A DNA stretch of 64,000 nucleotides from Chryseobacterium tagetis (GTDB lineage Bacteria; Bacteroidota; Bacteroidia; Flavobacteriales; Weeksellaceae), in contig NZ_JAERSE020000006.1 of the NCBI RefSeq assembly GCF_016735585.2, forward strand, positions 1 through 64,000, written 5' to 3'. Position numbers and translations under genes: made by a program. Positions 8,415-17,176 of the stretch are shown one piece after another; within the stretch, counting starts at the first letter, position 1; the number at the start of each line of letters is the position of its first letter. The notes under the pieces were generated by a model, which saw only the letters and a program-made list of their open reading frames with translations, was not told the DNA's origin and ran no database searches.

Positions 8415-9079
8415 TAGTAAGTAAAATATTTTTTTGAATTAGGAATGCTGAATTTGTTTTCACCCACCCTGAAATCGTTCATTTTTATAAGTGTGTCGAA
8501 TTTATGAATAAATTCTTTGTGATAATCTTGTGGAATTTTTCTGTTTTCATCTCCGTCACAGTCAGAATACGTTTCATCAACAATAGCTTTTCCCGTAGAG
8601 AAATTTACATCATTTGTAAAACTGAATTCACAGGTGTCTTCAAATTTGTTGAAAGATCCTATGAGATAAAAGTCTCCGTTTTGAAAACGGAAAGTATATT
8701 TGCTCGTATCTGTATGTCTTGAATTGGAATACAATGATTGGGAAATTACAAGACAATTATTTTTTATCTGGATTTCCAACTTATTGTCTTCAGGATAAAA
8801 ACCTGCTCCGCTTGAATTAAGGATTGCTGAATTTTCTTTCCAGATTTTTAAATTTCCCTCACTGTTTTTTAAAATATAAAATTTCCTTTTATATCCTTGA
8901 TTTTCAATTTTATCAGGAGTATTATAAACGATAACTATTTCTTCTTTTCCATCCTTATCCAGATTACCTTTTACTTCCAGCACTTTTTCATATCCTTTGG
9001 GAATGACAAAATCCTTCAGCTCCTGAGATTGAAACATAGTAAAAATAAGTAAGGAGAAAAAAGAAAGGAAAAGTTTCAT
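8414..9079 (-). CDS. Secreted protein of unknown function
   Basis: 221 aa with a signal peptide (about 1-18, MFQSQE). A GNLDKDGKEEIVIVYN segment near residue 40 resembles the Asp-rich calcium-binding loop of FG-GAP/VCBS-type repeats, but there is only one. The rest is beta-rich with a few cysteines (C109, C147, C171 region). It begins directly behind aroA (no gap) and overlaps the SDR gene by one base. The position may be only operon convenience; no function is proposed. Confidence 0.75.
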   Translation of the reverse strand: MKLFLSFFSLLIFTMFQSQELKDFVIPKGYEKVLEVKGNLDKDGKEEIVIVYNTPDKIENQGYKRKFYILKNSEGNLKIWKENSAILNSSGAGFYPEDNKLEIQIKNNCLVISQSLYSNSRHTDTSKYTFRFQNGDFYLIGSFNKFEDTCEFSFTNDVNFSTGKAIVDETYSDCDGDENRKIPQDYHKEFIHKFDTLIKMNDFRVGENKFSIPNSKKYFTY

Positions 9080-10306
9080 TTACTCTTTATTTAAAATCAT
9101 AGATAAATCTGCCCAGAACATCGGATACGATTTTTCCACCACATCTTCATCTTCAATATTTAATTCTTTAATCAGGCAAAACGGTGCAAAACTCATCGCC
9201 ATTCTGTGATCCTGATACGTTTTGATAGAAATATTTTCCTGAGGATCGCTGAAACGGATGGATTGTATGGTAGCATCTGTGATCTCTGTTTCAGTTCCCA
9301 GTTTTTGCAATTCATTATATAAAGCCAGCAATCTGTCGGTTTCTTTTACTCTTAAAGTTCCCAGACCTGAAATTTCAAAAGGAATTTTCAGAGCGGCTGC
9401 AGTGACGCAAAGAGTTTGAGCAATATCCGGACAGTTGTTCATGTCCAGAACAATTTTTTCCGGGAATTGAAAATTGGGATCCGGCTGAAGTGTAATCTTA
9501 TGTTCTGCTTCTATGAAAATAGTCTGTATTCCGAAAAACTCTTCATAAATTTTTGCAATGGCAGAATCTCCCTGAGTGGATTCTTTGTAAAAGCTTTTCA
9601 GATGAATCGTTTCTCTCGCCAAAGCTGCAAAAGAGTAGAAATAAGAAGCCGAGCTCCAGTCACTTTCTACTTCATAATTGACAACGGAGGATTGATTGTT
9701 TTCATTAAATGGTTCAACTTTAATTAAGTTTCCAGCAAAACTTGCCTGAATTCCGAATTTTTTCAGAATGTCTAAAGTCATTTCGATATAGGATCTTGAA
9801 GTAACTTCACCTACAAGATTTATTTCCAGTCCTTTTTCCAGTTTTCCGGCAATCAGCAGGAGAGAGGTGATGAACTGGCTTGAAATATTGGCTGGAACAT
9901 CTACTTTTGTTTCGGTGATTTTTCTTCCATTAATTTTCAAGGGAGGAAATCCTTCATTTTCCAAGTATTCAATTTCAACCCCTAAATTCTGTAAAGCGGT
10001 TACCAGATTTTTGATCGGACGTTCTTTCATTCTTCCGGAACCGGTAAGAACAGTGGTTTTTCCTTCTGCTATAGAATAATAAGATGTAAGAAAACGCATT
10101 GCTGTTCCAGCGTGATGAATATCTACGGTTTCTGTGTTTTCAGACAATGCTTTTTTCAGCAATTGAGTGTCCTGAGAATTAGATAAATTACCGATTTGTA
10201 TATTTTTAAACAAACTTTCTAAAATCAACAAACGATTCGAAATACTTTTCGAACCGCTGATTTGTATGGTTTGATTGCCTATTAATTTTGATTGTTCTAG
10301 CTTCAT
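9080..10306 (-). CDS. aroA: 3-phosphoshikimate 1-carboxyvinyltransferase (EPSP synthase)
   Basis: 408 aa. It makes 5-enolpyruvylshikimate-3-phosphate from shikimate-3-phosphate and PEP, the sixth step to chorismate. Family motifs are present: GSKSISNR near residue 18 (PEP/S3P binding), GTAMRFLTSY near 62, a GRMKERP loop near 82, DMNNCPDIAQTL near 288, KETDRL near 320 and YQDHRMAMSFA near 365. It is somewhat shorter than the E. coli enzyme (427 aa), as usual in Bacteroidetes. The NAG.A.R glyphosate-sensitive loop is replaced by HAGTAMRF. It lies in a run with the MazG-like gene upstream (50-nt gap). Confidence 0.95.
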   Translation of the reverse strand: MKLEQSKLIGNQTIQISGSKSISNRLLILESLFKNIQIGNLSNSQDTQLLKKALSENTETVDIHHAGTAMRFLTSYYSIAEGKTTVLTGSGRMKERPIKNLVTALQNLGVEIEYLENEGFPPLKINGRKITETKVDVPANISSQFITSLLLIAGKLEKGLEINLVGEVTSRSYIEMTLDILKKFGIQASFAGNLIKVEPFNENNQSSVVNYEVESDWSSASYFYSFAALARETIHLKSFYKESTQGDSAIAKIYEEFFGIQTIFIEAEHKITLQPDPNFQFPEKIVLDMNNCPDIAQTLCVTAAALKIPFEISGLGTLRVKETDRLLALYNELQKLGTETEITDATIQSIRFSDPQENISIKTYQDHRMAMSFAPFCLIKELNIEDEDVVEKSYPMFWADLSMILNKE

Positions 10307-10356
10307 TATTTATTTCTGCATTAAATATAAGATGATGAGTTTAAATTAATTCATCA

Positions 10357-10683
10357 TTATTTAAGTTTTTCATTATTCTGATGACGGTCTTTGTCGCGAT
10401 CAGTTTTTATTTTCATTTTCTTATCAAAAGCGTCTTGTAGATTCACCCCTGTCTGATTGGCTAAACATAAGGTTACAAATAGAACGTCTGCCAGTTCTTC
10501 GCCAAGATCTTTGCTTTTGTCACTTTCCTTTTCACTCTGTTCACCATATCTTCTGGCAATGATTCTTGCTACTTCGCCTACTTCCTCCGTTAGCATTGCC
10601 ATATTGGTCAGCTCATTGAAATAACGAACGCCAATTGTCTTTATCCACTCATCGACCTGCTGTTGCAGATTTGTAATTTCCAT
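10357..10683 (-). CDS. MazG-like nucleotide pyrophosphohydrolase
   Basis: 108 aa all-alpha protein. LTEEVGEVARI (near 32) and LGEELADVLF (near 82) together give the E-E-x-x-E and E-x-x-D magnesium-binding pattern of the MazG/dUTPase-like superfamily. Members hydrolyse NTPs or dNTPs to the monophosphate and PPi and are thought to clear damaged nucleotides. Cytoplasmic. It is the single-domain short type. Specificity cannot be read from sequence. Confidence 0.88.
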   Translation of the reverse strand: MEITNLQQQVDEWIKTIGVRYFNELTNMAMLTEEVGEVARIIARRYGEQSEKESDKSKDLGEELADVLFVTLCLANQTGVNLQDAFDKKMKIKTDRDKDRHQNNEKLK

Positions 10684-10717
10684 TGTGATCTGTTGTTTTA
10701 ATAAAGCTTACAAAAAA

Positions 10718-12121
10718 TTATTCATAAGCTCCTAAAGTTGGAGTAGCACTTCGTGTATTTCCTACGATATCTGTAGAAGCTGAAGAGATAAGTACACCTT
10801 TATTTCTTGCAGGAGAAGTCGCTTTTACCCTTAGATTTTGTTTTGCTGTAAAATAGTTGATGAATTGAGGGTCCTCATTTTTATAGCTTTGAACGATATG
10901 TGCAGTATTCCCAAAATCATAGCCTGATTCTGAGATATTTGAATATTTTACTAAAGAGTTTTGAACTAAAAACTCAAATTGCTGCCCTAAAGTAGGCTCA
11001 ACATGTACTGAATTATCTTTATCTGAATAGACAATACTATTCTTTATGCTTAATTGTTGCAAAGCCGCTTGCTGTACCTGCCCTGAATCATCTTTCCATT
11101 CGTTGGTCGCGAAAATCCCTTCTCTGCTGTAAGAACCTAATGTTTTTGAGTAATTGGCAATCGTAGCATGAGTGTAACTATGATTACCACCTCCATAAAT
11201 CCATATACATGATAAACCACAATTGTTCATTACTAGATTGGTGGCATTCACAGTAGAAGTTAAAGCATAAATTCCATAGTCCTGAAAAGTCTGAATAAAT
11301 GAGTTATTGATCGTAGCAGTCGCTTTTTTCATATCTAAACCTCTTTTCCCTCCGAATAATCTTGCATGAGTCATGTTTAGAATAGAATTGGCTTCCATTC
11401 TGATAGAGTTCCAGTTGTTAGGAATTGTATCATAATAAGTATCATTTCTGTCTCCTCTCAGAACGACTTCATTATTTAATGCTCCATTGATATTTAAGGT
11501 AGCTGCATTAGAAACTTTCATCCCGCTGTTGGAGTGGAAGTATACTTTCGTTCCTGGTTGTATATTCAGTTTTATCCCCGGATTAATGGTAAGATCTCCA
11601 TAGATAATTTTGGCCTTATTATTACTCCAGGTTGTATTGACATCAATTTCATTGGGGTTTGTCGGTGTTTTTATAAAGAACTCAGCATCCTGTACTACAG
11701 AAAATAACGTAACATGCTGCTGTCCTGCACCACTTGAGAAAAGAACTTTGTCTTCGGCAATCGCTTCAGGACCTGTAGCTTCCGGAGCAATTTCTACAAA
11801 AATATAAAGGCTGTCTTTCTTTCTCAAAGGAACATCCTTGAAATCATATCCTGCCTTTCCGTCCACATTTATTTTATACAAAGAAGCAGCTCCCTTTTCC
11901 AGATTGATTCTTGGGATAAGAACATCTTTATTTTCATTATTATATACTTTTACTACATAAGTTTCTGAACGAACCTGATGATACGCCGTGTCACAAAACA
12001 CCGTATCTCTCGAAAAACTTAAGGGTTGGGTCGGTTCGTCAAATGTAATATCATCTTTATTACAAGATACCGCCAGAAGCAGCGCCCAAAAAGAAAAAGC
12101 AAGTAATAATTTGAATTTCAT
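10718..12121 (-). CDS. Beta-helix surface lipoprotein
   Basis: 467 aa with a lipoprotein signal (LLLAVSC, Cys20). Residues about 30-150 are an Ig-like region (YVVKVYNNENKDVLIP). From about 165 to 440 the protein shows the repeating short hydrophobic turns of a right-handed parallel beta-helix (LTINPGIKLNIQPGTKVYF, VSNAATLNINGALNN, ATINNSFIQTF), ending in TDIVGNTRSATPTLGAYE, a motif common at the end of such choice-of-anchor beta-helix proteins. Such proteins bind or cleave polysaccharide, but no catalytic residues are evident. It is 34 nt upstream of the MazG-like gene and may start the aroA operon. Confidence 0.82.
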   Translation of the reverse strand: MKFKLLLAFSFWALLLAVSCNKDDITFDEPTQPLSFSRDTVFCDTAYHQVRSETYVVKVYNNENKDVLIPRINLEKGAASLYKINVDGKAGYDFKDVPLRKKDSLYIFVEIAPEATGPEAIAEDKVLFSSGAGQQHVTLFSVVQDAEFFIKTPTNPNEIDVNTTWSNNKAKIIYGDLTINPGIKLNIQPGTKVYFHSNSGMKVSNAATLNINGALNNEVVLRGDRNDTYYDTIPNNWNSIRMEANSILNMTHARLFGGKRGLDMKKATATINNSFIQTFQDYGIYALTSTVNATNLVMNNCGLSCIWIYGGGNHSYTHATIANYSKTLGSYSREGIFATNEWKDDSGQVQQAALQQLSIKNSIVYSDKDNSVHVEPTLGQQFEFLVQNSLVKYSNISESGYDFGNTAHIVQSYKNEDPQFINYFTAKQNLRVKATSPARNKGVLISSASTDIVGNTRSATPTLGAYE

Positions 12122-12129
12122 CGAAATTA

Positions 12130-12152
12130 AAGTTTATTAAACTTCAAATGTA
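12130..12152 (-). promoter_or_regulatory. -7 box and palindrome upstream of the beta-helix lipoprotein
   Basis: TACATTTG on the minus strand (12152-12145) fits the -7 consensus. Next to it towards the gene lies a perfect 7+1+7 palindrome AAGTTTA T TAAACTT (12130-12144), which could be an operator or a 5'-UTR hairpin. No good -33 box was seen. Confidence 0.4.
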
Positions 12153-12200
12153 ACGAAAATACTTGAAATTTCTTATTCCTAAAAAATTATTGAGTGAGTA

Positions 12201-12231
12201 TTTGTATATTATAAAAAATATTGTATTTTTG
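12201..12231 (+). promoter_or_regulatory. Promoter of rpmE2
   Basis: TTTG (12201-12204), 19 nt, TATTTTTG (12224-12231): an exact match to the Bacteroidetes housekeeping promoter. The ATG is 74 nt downstream. Confidence 0.75.
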
Positions 12232-12305
12232 CAACCTAAAATTTAGCAGAGAAATATCCATTACTATTTCGAAAGCAGAACTTTAATTTTTTTAAAAATT
12301 GTATT

Positions 12306-12557
12306 ATGAAAAACGGAATCCACCCAGAAAATTATAGACTCGTTGTTTTCAAAGATATGAGTAACGACGAAGTATTTCTTTGCAAATCAACTGCAGAAAC
12401 AAAAGATACTATTGAGTTTGAAGGACAAGAGTACCCTCTAATCAAAATGGAAATCTCTTCAACTTCTCACCCTTTCTACACAGGAAAAACTAAATTGGTT
12501 GACACTGCAGGTAGAGTTGATAAGTTCATGAACAAATACAAAAAATTCGCTAAGTAA
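12306..12557 (+). CDS. rpmE2: 50S ribosomal protein L31, type B
   Basis: 83 aa, the usual length of type B L31. The sequence starts MKNGIHPENYRLVVFKD and contains SSTSHPFYTGKTKLVDTAGRVDKF, both typical of the family. It lacks the CxxC zinc motif of type A L31, as type B proteins do. It is a component of the large ribosomal subunit near the central protuberance. It has its own consensus promoter and a terminator directly behind it. Confidence 0.97.
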   Translation: MKNGIHPENYRLVVFKDMSNDEVFLCKSTAETKDTIEFEGQEYPLIKMEISSTSHPFYTGKTKLVDTAGRVDKFMNKYKKFAK

Positions 12558-12578
12558 TTTTTTGCTATCAAAATATTT

Positions 12579-12610
12579 AAAAGTCTTTCGGTTTCCGGAA
12601 GACTTTTTTT
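12579..12610 (+). terminator. Terminator of rpmE2
   Basis: Stem AAAAGTCTTTCGG / CCGGAAGACTTTT with a TTT loop and a T-run, 21 nt behind the stop codon. Confidence 0.88.
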
Positions 12611-12700
12611 ATTTGTAATTTTGTTGGAACTAGAAATCAAAAACAGAGAATCAGACGTCATTTTAAATAAATCATTTCAAAAGCTTCCGGTTTTTCCACT

Positions 12701-12730
12701 TTTAACTTCTAGCCTTTAACTTCTAACTTC
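12701..12730 (+). repeat. Short direct repeat before the GlmU-family gene
   Basis: The 11-nt sequence TTTAACTTCTA occurs at 12701-12711 and 12715-12725, followed by a partial third copy (ACTTC). It lies in the untranslated region just upstream of the ATG at 12738. Function unknown. Confidence 0.5.
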
Positions 12731-12737
12731 AATAAAA

Positions 12738-13898
12738 ATGCAATTAGTATTTTCAGATGCACAATATTGGGAAGATTTCCTTCCGCTTACCTTTACACGT
12801 CCTGTTGCAGAAATGCGATGCGGAATCCTGACTTTTTCTGAAAGATGGCAGAAAATGTTAGAAAATACAGAAATCTCTTATTTTACGGAGGCTTATCTTC
12901 AGCAGAAATTCAGAGAACCTGAAAAAAAAGAGAGTCTTTTTCTGGTGACCAATTTTTTGCCAACTCAAAGTGTAATTCAGCAAATTAAAGAATTACAGCA
13001 AGGAGAAGCATTGGTGTATGAAGATGAACTGATCGCCGCAAGAATCAACATGAAAGATTTTTCTCTGCATCAGATCGAGAAAATGACCGATATAAAAGAA
13101 GAGCTTGTTTTCTTTAAAAAGCCTACCGATCTTTTTACCTATAATAATAAAGCGATCGATTTCGACTTTGAATTGCTTACCCAAGGAAAAACATCGCAAG
13201 AGCTTTCTTCTACCAATGGGTTTTTAGGAGATAAAAAAGACCTGTTCATTGAAGAAGGTGCAGCAGTAGAGTTTTCTACTTTAAATACAAAAACAGGCAA
13301 AATCTACATCGGGAAAAATGCGGAGGTAATGGAAGGCTGCAATCTTCGTGGCCCGATTGCGCTTTGTGAAGAATCAAAGTTTAATTTGGGGGCAAAAATT
13401 TACGGAGCCACTACGGTTGGCCCTCATTCTAAAGTAGGGGGAGAAGTGAGTAATATTATCATTTTTGGATATTCTAATAAAGGGCATGATGGTTTCGTGG
13501 GGAATTCTGTGATCGGAGAATGGTGTAATTTAGGTGCAGATACCAATTCTTCGAATCTTAAGAATAATTACGGTCATGTAAAGCTTTGGAATTACAGAAC
13601 AAAGGCTTTCGAAGATACAGGATTACAATTTGCAGGTTTAATTATGGGTGACCATTCTAAAACAGCCATCAATACCCAGCTAAATACAGGGACGGTGATT
13701 GGAGTAGCCTCAAATATTTTCAAAGAAGGTTTTCCTCCGAACTTAATTGAAAACTTCTCATGGGGTGGTTTCAAAGATGATGAAAGATTTAAACTGGATA
13801 AAGCTTATGAAGTGGCGGAAAAAGTGATGGCAAGAAGAAAAGTGCCTTTAACGGATGATGATAAGGCTATTTTTAAGCATATTTTTGATACGTATTAA
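12738..13898 (+). CDS. GlmU-family sugar-nucleotide transferase-like protein
   Basis: 386 aa. The N-terminal part (about 1-170) is a degenerate nucleotidyltransferase-like domain (MQLVFSDAQYWEDFLPLTFTRP); the C-terminal part (about 180-340) is a left-handed beta-helix with hexapeptide repeats (KIYIGKNAEVMEGCNLRGP, GHDGFVGNSVIGEWCNLGAD), as in the acetyltransferase half of GlmU. This matches the Bacteroidetes GlmU-like family found next to type B L31, as here. The role is presumed to be in activated amino-sugar synthesis, but GlmU's N-terminal GGxGTRM signature is absent, so uridylyltransferase activity is doubtful. Confidence 0.87.
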   Translation: MQLVFSDAQYWEDFLPLTFTRPVAEMRCGILTFSERWQKMLENTEISYFTEAYLQQKFREPEKKESLFLVTNFLPTQSVIQQIKELQQGEALVYEDELIAARINMKDFSLHQIEKMTDIKEELVFFKKPTDLFTYNNKAIDFDFELLTQGKTSQELSSTNGFLGDKKDLFIEEGAAVEFSTLNTKTGKIYIGKNAEVMEGCNLRGPIALCEESKFNLGAKIYGATTVGPHSKVGGEVSNIIIFGYSNKGHDGFVGNSVIGEWCNLGADTNSSNLKNNYGHVKLWNYRTKAFEDTGLQFAGLIMGDHSKTAINTQLNTGTVIGVASNIFKEGFPPNLIENFSWGGFKDDERFKLDKAYEVAEKVMARRKVPLTDDDKAIFKHIFDTY

Positions 13899-13912
13899 TG
13901 CGATTAATAAAG

Positions 13913-13941
13913 AAAACTTCAATTTTTTTTGAAGTTTTTTT
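13913..13941 (+). terminator. Terminator behind the GlmU-family gene
   Basis: Stem AAACTTCAA / TTGAAGTTT with a T-rich loop and a run of T, 14 nt behind the stop codon. Confidence 0.75.
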
Positions 13942-13997
13942 GTTTTTGATGTAATAAGATTTCATTTTTAATTGTCTTACTTATAGAAACAAAACTT

Positions 13998-14507
13998 ATG
14001 ACCCAACAAACCTTTAAGGATACGGTGTTCATTCTCAAAGATGAGATGTATCGCTTTGCGAAAAGGTTCGTTATGAGCAGTGATGAAGCGGAAGATGTGG
14101 TGCAGGATGTAATGATCAGGTTTTGGCAGAAAAAAGATGAGCTTGGGCAATTCGGGAATTTGAAATCCTATGCTTTAAAAGCCGTCCGGAATGAATGCCT
14201 GAACCGACTGAAGCACCACGATGTAAAGTTAGGATTTGCAGATATGCAGCTTCACCGCTCAGAACTTTACAGTATGGAAGTGAATAATCTGAAAGAGCAT
14301 ATTATAGGGTTTATCAATCAGCTTCCGGAAAAACAAAAGATGGTAATCCATTTCAAAGATGTAGAAGAGTATGAAATTTCAGAAATTGCTGAAATGATGG
14401 AAATGGAAGAAAACGCAGTAAGAGTAAATCTGATGCGCGCTAGACAAAAAGTAAAAGAACAAATCTCACAACTGATGAGCTATGAGCAACGACAAATTTC
14501 AAAATAA
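13998..14507 (+). CDS. ECF-type RNA polymerase sigma factor
   Basis: 169 aa sigma-70 family protein of extracytoplasmic-function size. Region 2 is at about 20-85 (EDVVQDVMIRFWQKKDEL, the -10 recognition helix) and region 4 at about 110-162 (LPEKQKMVIHFKDVEEY, then ISEIAEMMEMEENAVRVN, the helix-turn-helix). It directs transcription of its own regulon, presumably including the genes behind it. The gene at 14482 overlaps it by 26 nt, which points to co-expression. Confidence 0.92.
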   Translation: MTQQTFKDTVFILKDEMYRFAKRFVMSSDEAEDVVQDVMIRFWQKKDELGQFGNLKSYALKAVRNECLNRLKHHDVKLGFADMQLHRSELYSMEVNNLKEHIIGFINQLPEKQKMVIHFKDVEEYEISEIAEMMEMEENAVRVNLMRARQKVKEQISQLMSYEQRQISK

Positions 14508-15162
14508 ATACGACGAAATCTTCCATGAAATAAAGGAAGAAAAAATGGACTGGAGTTTTGAAGATTTCCTGAAAAAAGCAGAAGGAAATGAAGATGAGGC
14601 AGAAAACAATGAAGAAGCTCCGATTGTTCCGATCGGAAAAGGTAAACCTTCTTTCCCGAAATGGTTTTGGATGGCGGCAAGTGTTGCGCTGCTTTTAGGA
14701 ATTGGTTTTATATTTAATCAGTATCAGAATTCAACAATAGAAGATCAGGCTCATCTGGTAGAAAGCCAGATCAAGCAACAGAAAAATAATTTCATCGAAG
14801 AAAATAATGATCATCAGGCTCAGGTTGCCGTGAATCATCCGAATGATTCGATTTCCGGTGCTAAGCAGGATTCGATTTTTCAGGAAAAGACAGTGGCTGA
14901 GAAAGATGTTTTAGATGAAATTCTTCCAAAAAGAGGAAGGCTAAAAAAGGAAAGAAGCCTGAAATATGTGTACAATTCCTCTTATAAAAATAAAAAAGCT
15001 TCAGATTCTACAGGGTACAAAGATTCTTACGTGATCGTGAACGGAAAAAGAATTGAAAATGTAGAAGAAGCCATTAATGTGACTAAATATTCATTTCAAA
15101 TATTTGCAAATAACGTCAGTGAAAAGTTAGTACAACCTAAAGTCGTTGATGACGATTATTAA
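14482..15162 (+). CDS. Single-pass membrane protein, probable anti-sigma partner
   Basis: 226 aa. The first 60 residues are acidic and hydrophilic (cytoplasmic), followed by one transmembrane helix at about 66-84 (WMAASVALLLGIGFIF), then a long polar, presumably periplasmic part. Gene overlap with the sigma factor and this topology are those of an anti-sigma factor, although the N-terminus lacks a recognisable zinc-binding HxxxCxxC motif. In related flavobacteria such proteins sit in sigma/DUF4252 operons. Function inferred from context only. Confidence 0.72.
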   Translation: MSNDKFQNKYDEIFHEIKEEKMDWSFEDFLKKAEGNEDEAENNEEAPIVPIGKGKPSFPKWFWMAASVALLLGIGFIFNQYQNSTIEDQAHLVESQIKQQKNNFIEENNDHQAQVAVNHPNDSISGAKQDSIFQEKTVAEKDVLDEILPKRGRLKKERSLKYVYNSSYKNKKASDSTGYKDSYVIVNGKRIENVEEAINVTKYSFQIFANNVSEKLVQPKVVDDDY

Positions 15163-15222
15163 TTAACCTTAAAGATGATGCTCCTGATCAGGCTCTAATC
15201 ATTTGAAAATAAAAATTGACTC

Positions 15223-16491
15223 ATGAAAAAAATAATCCTAATATTCGCACTCGCTTTTTCACATTTCTTCAATGTGTACGGGCAAAAAGATAAACTCGAC
15301 CAGCTTTTTGATAAATACCAGGAAGTGGAAGGGGTGACCTCTATAAAAATCGCAAAACCAATGTTCGGAATGCTGAACAACTTAGATCTTGGGGATGCTG
15401 AATTGGATCAAATTAAACCCTTATTGGCAAAAATTGATGGACTGAAAGTATTCATTGCAGAAAAATCTCAGGATGCAGGTTCTGCAAAAGGACAAAAGTT
15501 ATCACAGATCAGCAAAGATATTTCTTCTTATTTGGCCAATCTGAATTACAACGAAATCATGACCATGAACAGTGGGGGGGCCAAAATAAAATTCCTTTCA
15601 GCCGAAGAAAAAAATGGAATTCTGGATGATTTACTGTTGAGCATTGACAGTGGCGGTCAGGAAAATATTCTGGTAAAACTAGATGGGAAACTTTCGATGG
15701 ATGATATTAATAAAATTATCAGCTCAACGGAAACAAAAATCAATCCTGTTACCAATACAAGAAATACTTTTATTTCAGATAATACCTCTTCTTATTTAAG
15801 TGGTGAATCCAGAAATGTTGGTGAGTTTTCAGGAATTCAGGTAAGTACCGGAGTGAATGTAGTTTTCAAACAGGAAAGTCCAGCGAATATTAAGGTAATT
15901 GCTGATGCAGATAAGCTGCAGTATATTGTTACCAAAGTAGAAAATGGGGTATTAAAGGTATATGTGGATAATAAAGGACAGAAAAATCTGAAGTTCAAGA
16001 ATATCAGTGTAAATGTTTCTTCTCCAAGAATGGATAATATAAAGACTTCTTCCGGATCAACCTTTACAACGGTGAATGCTGTGAAAGAAAATAATATGAT
16101 GATCGACGCTTCTTCAGGTTCTATGGTAAAGGGTAAATTCAATATTTCCAACAGTACAACAGTGGAAGCAACTTCCGGATCAGATATAAAAATTAATATT
16201 AACTCTAAAAACTTTGCATTTAAAGGATCAAGTGGTTCGAATACATCTTTTGACGGACAGGCTGAAATGGCAAGTTTTGATATCAGCAGTGGAGCGCTTT
16301 GTAAGGCAGAAGATTTAAAGGCCAATATGGTAGATGCAGAATCTTCATCGGGATCTAATCTTTCTGTGAATGCATCAAACAAATTAAAAGCAAAAGCATC
16401 TTCGGGAGGGATGATTAAATATAAAGGAAATCCGGAGATCACTTCTAATGTAAGTAAAATGTCGGGAGGAGCTTTAAAACCTATTAATTAA
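15223..16491 (+). CDS. DUF4252 plus GIN-domain secreted protein
   Basis: 422 aa, signal peptide about 1-20 (NVYG/QKD). Residues about 22-170 are a DUF4252-type domain (LFDKYQEVEGVTSIKIAKP). Residues about 195-420 are a GIN (DUF2807, head of adhesin-like) beta-helix: GEFSGIQVSTGVNVVFKQ opens it, and turns with the repeated SSGS motif follow about six times. Such domains lie in the periplasm or on the cell surface; the biochemical role is unknown. The fusion of both domains in one protein, next to a second DUF4252 protein, supports a shared function. A run of seven G at 15574-15580 lies inside the gene. Confidence 0.85.
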   Translation: MKKIILIFALAFSHFFNVYGQKDKLDQLFDKYQEVEGVTSIKIAKPMFGMLNNLDLGDAELDQIKPLLAKIDGLKVFIAEKSQDAGSAKGQKLSQISKDISSYLANLNYNEIMTMNSGGAKIKFLSAEEKNGILDDLLLSIDSGGQENILVKLDGKLSMDDINKIISSTETKINPVTNTRNTFISDNTSSYLSGESRNVGEFSGIQVSTGVNVVFKQESPANIKVIADADKLQYIVTKVENGVLKVYVDNKGQKNLKFKNISVNVSSPRMDNIKTSSGSTFTTVNAVKENNMMIDASSGSMVKGKFNISNSTTVEATSGSDIKININSKNFAFKGSSGSNTSFDGQAEMASFDISSGALCKAEDLKANMVDAESSSGSNLSVNASNKLKAKASSGGMIKYKGNPEITSNVSKMSGGALKPIN

Positions 16492-16510
16492 AATGTAAAA
16501 CCCAATCGCC

Positions 16511-17017
16511 ATGAAAATAATAAAGAACATTTTTCTGATCGTTTGTACGATGTTTCTGATGCAGTCTTGTATTGTTTCTTCCGGAAAGGGAAATATGATG
16601 TACTTTTCAGATTCAGGGAACGATTTTAAAGGAGCGAGATTTACCAGCATTAATGTGCCTATGTTTCTTGCAAAACCAGCAATTAAAAAAGCATTGAGAG
16701 AAGACGGGCAGGATAATGAAGATATTATTAAACTGGTAAAAAAAGTCTCAAAAATCAAAGTGCTGACTGTAGAAAATGGTGACAGAACGATGCTGAAAGA
16801 TTTTACGAATTACTTGAATAACAATAATTATGAAGACTGGGCTACTATAAAACATGATGGGGATAATGTAAACATTCGTGTAAAACAAAAAGATGATGTC
16901 ATCAAAAATATGCTCATCACCGTAAATTCTGATAAAGAATTGGTTTTTGTGGATGTAAAGGGAAGTTTTACGGCAGCCGATATTTCTAAAATGATTGCTT
17001 CAGCAATGGATAAATAA
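16511..17017 (+). CDS. DUF4252 lipoprotein
   Basis: 168 aa. Lipoprotein signal with MQSC (Cys19). The mature part matches the DUF4252 layout of the upstream protein's N-terminus (a K.SKIKVLTVENGD strand, then the closing segment DKELVFVDVKGSFTAADIS). It is 19 nt behind the preceding gene and is the last member of the sigma factor operon. Cell-envelope location; function unknown. Confidence 0.83.
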   Translation: MKIIKNIFLIVCTMFLMQSCIVSSGKGNMMYFSDSGNDFKGARFTSINVPMFLAKPAIKKALREDGQDNEDIIKLVKKVSKIKVLTVENGDRTMLKDFTNYLNNNNYEDWATIKHDGDNVNIRVKQKDDVIKNMLITVNSDKELVFVDVKGSFTAADISKMIASAMDK

Positions 17018-17054
17018 ACAAGACATATTCATATACTTATTATTTTGTACAACC

Positions 17055-17085
17055 AAACCGTTTCTCAATTGAGTGCGGTTTTTTG
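17055..17085 (+). terminator. Terminator of the sigma factor operon
   Basis: Outer stem AAACCG / CGGTTT encloses the inner palindrome CTCAATTGAG and is followed by a T-run. Confidence 0.7.
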
Positions 17086-17132
17086 ATTTAAGTTATTGAT
17101 TATTAAATTTTATGTAAACTATTAAAATCGAT

Positions 17133-17163
17133 TTTCGTATCTCGCCAAAATGTCTTAATTTTG
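17133..17163 (+). promoter_or_regulatory. Promoter of guaB
   Basis: TTTC (17133-17136, one base off TTTG), 19 nt, TAATTTTG (17156-17163). The ATG is 13 nt downstream, so the leader is very short and there is no room for a riboswitch. Confidence 0.6.
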
Positions 17164-17176
17164 CAAGAAAGTAAAG

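Noticed and set aside
16000..16420. Repetitive SSGS coding sequence as a possible tandem DNA repeat
   Set aside because: The repeats are degenerate at the DNA level and follow the turns of the GIN beta-helix, so they reflect protein structure.
15837..16442. Long minus-strand frame opposite the GIN domain
   Set aside because: It is the mirror of the SSGS-rich repeats of the real gene, has no signal, promoter or recognisable motif, and nothing in its neighbourhood supports it.
17101..17176. Riboswitch upstream of guaB
   Set aside because: The leader from the -7 box to the ATG is only 13 nt, too short for any aptamer.
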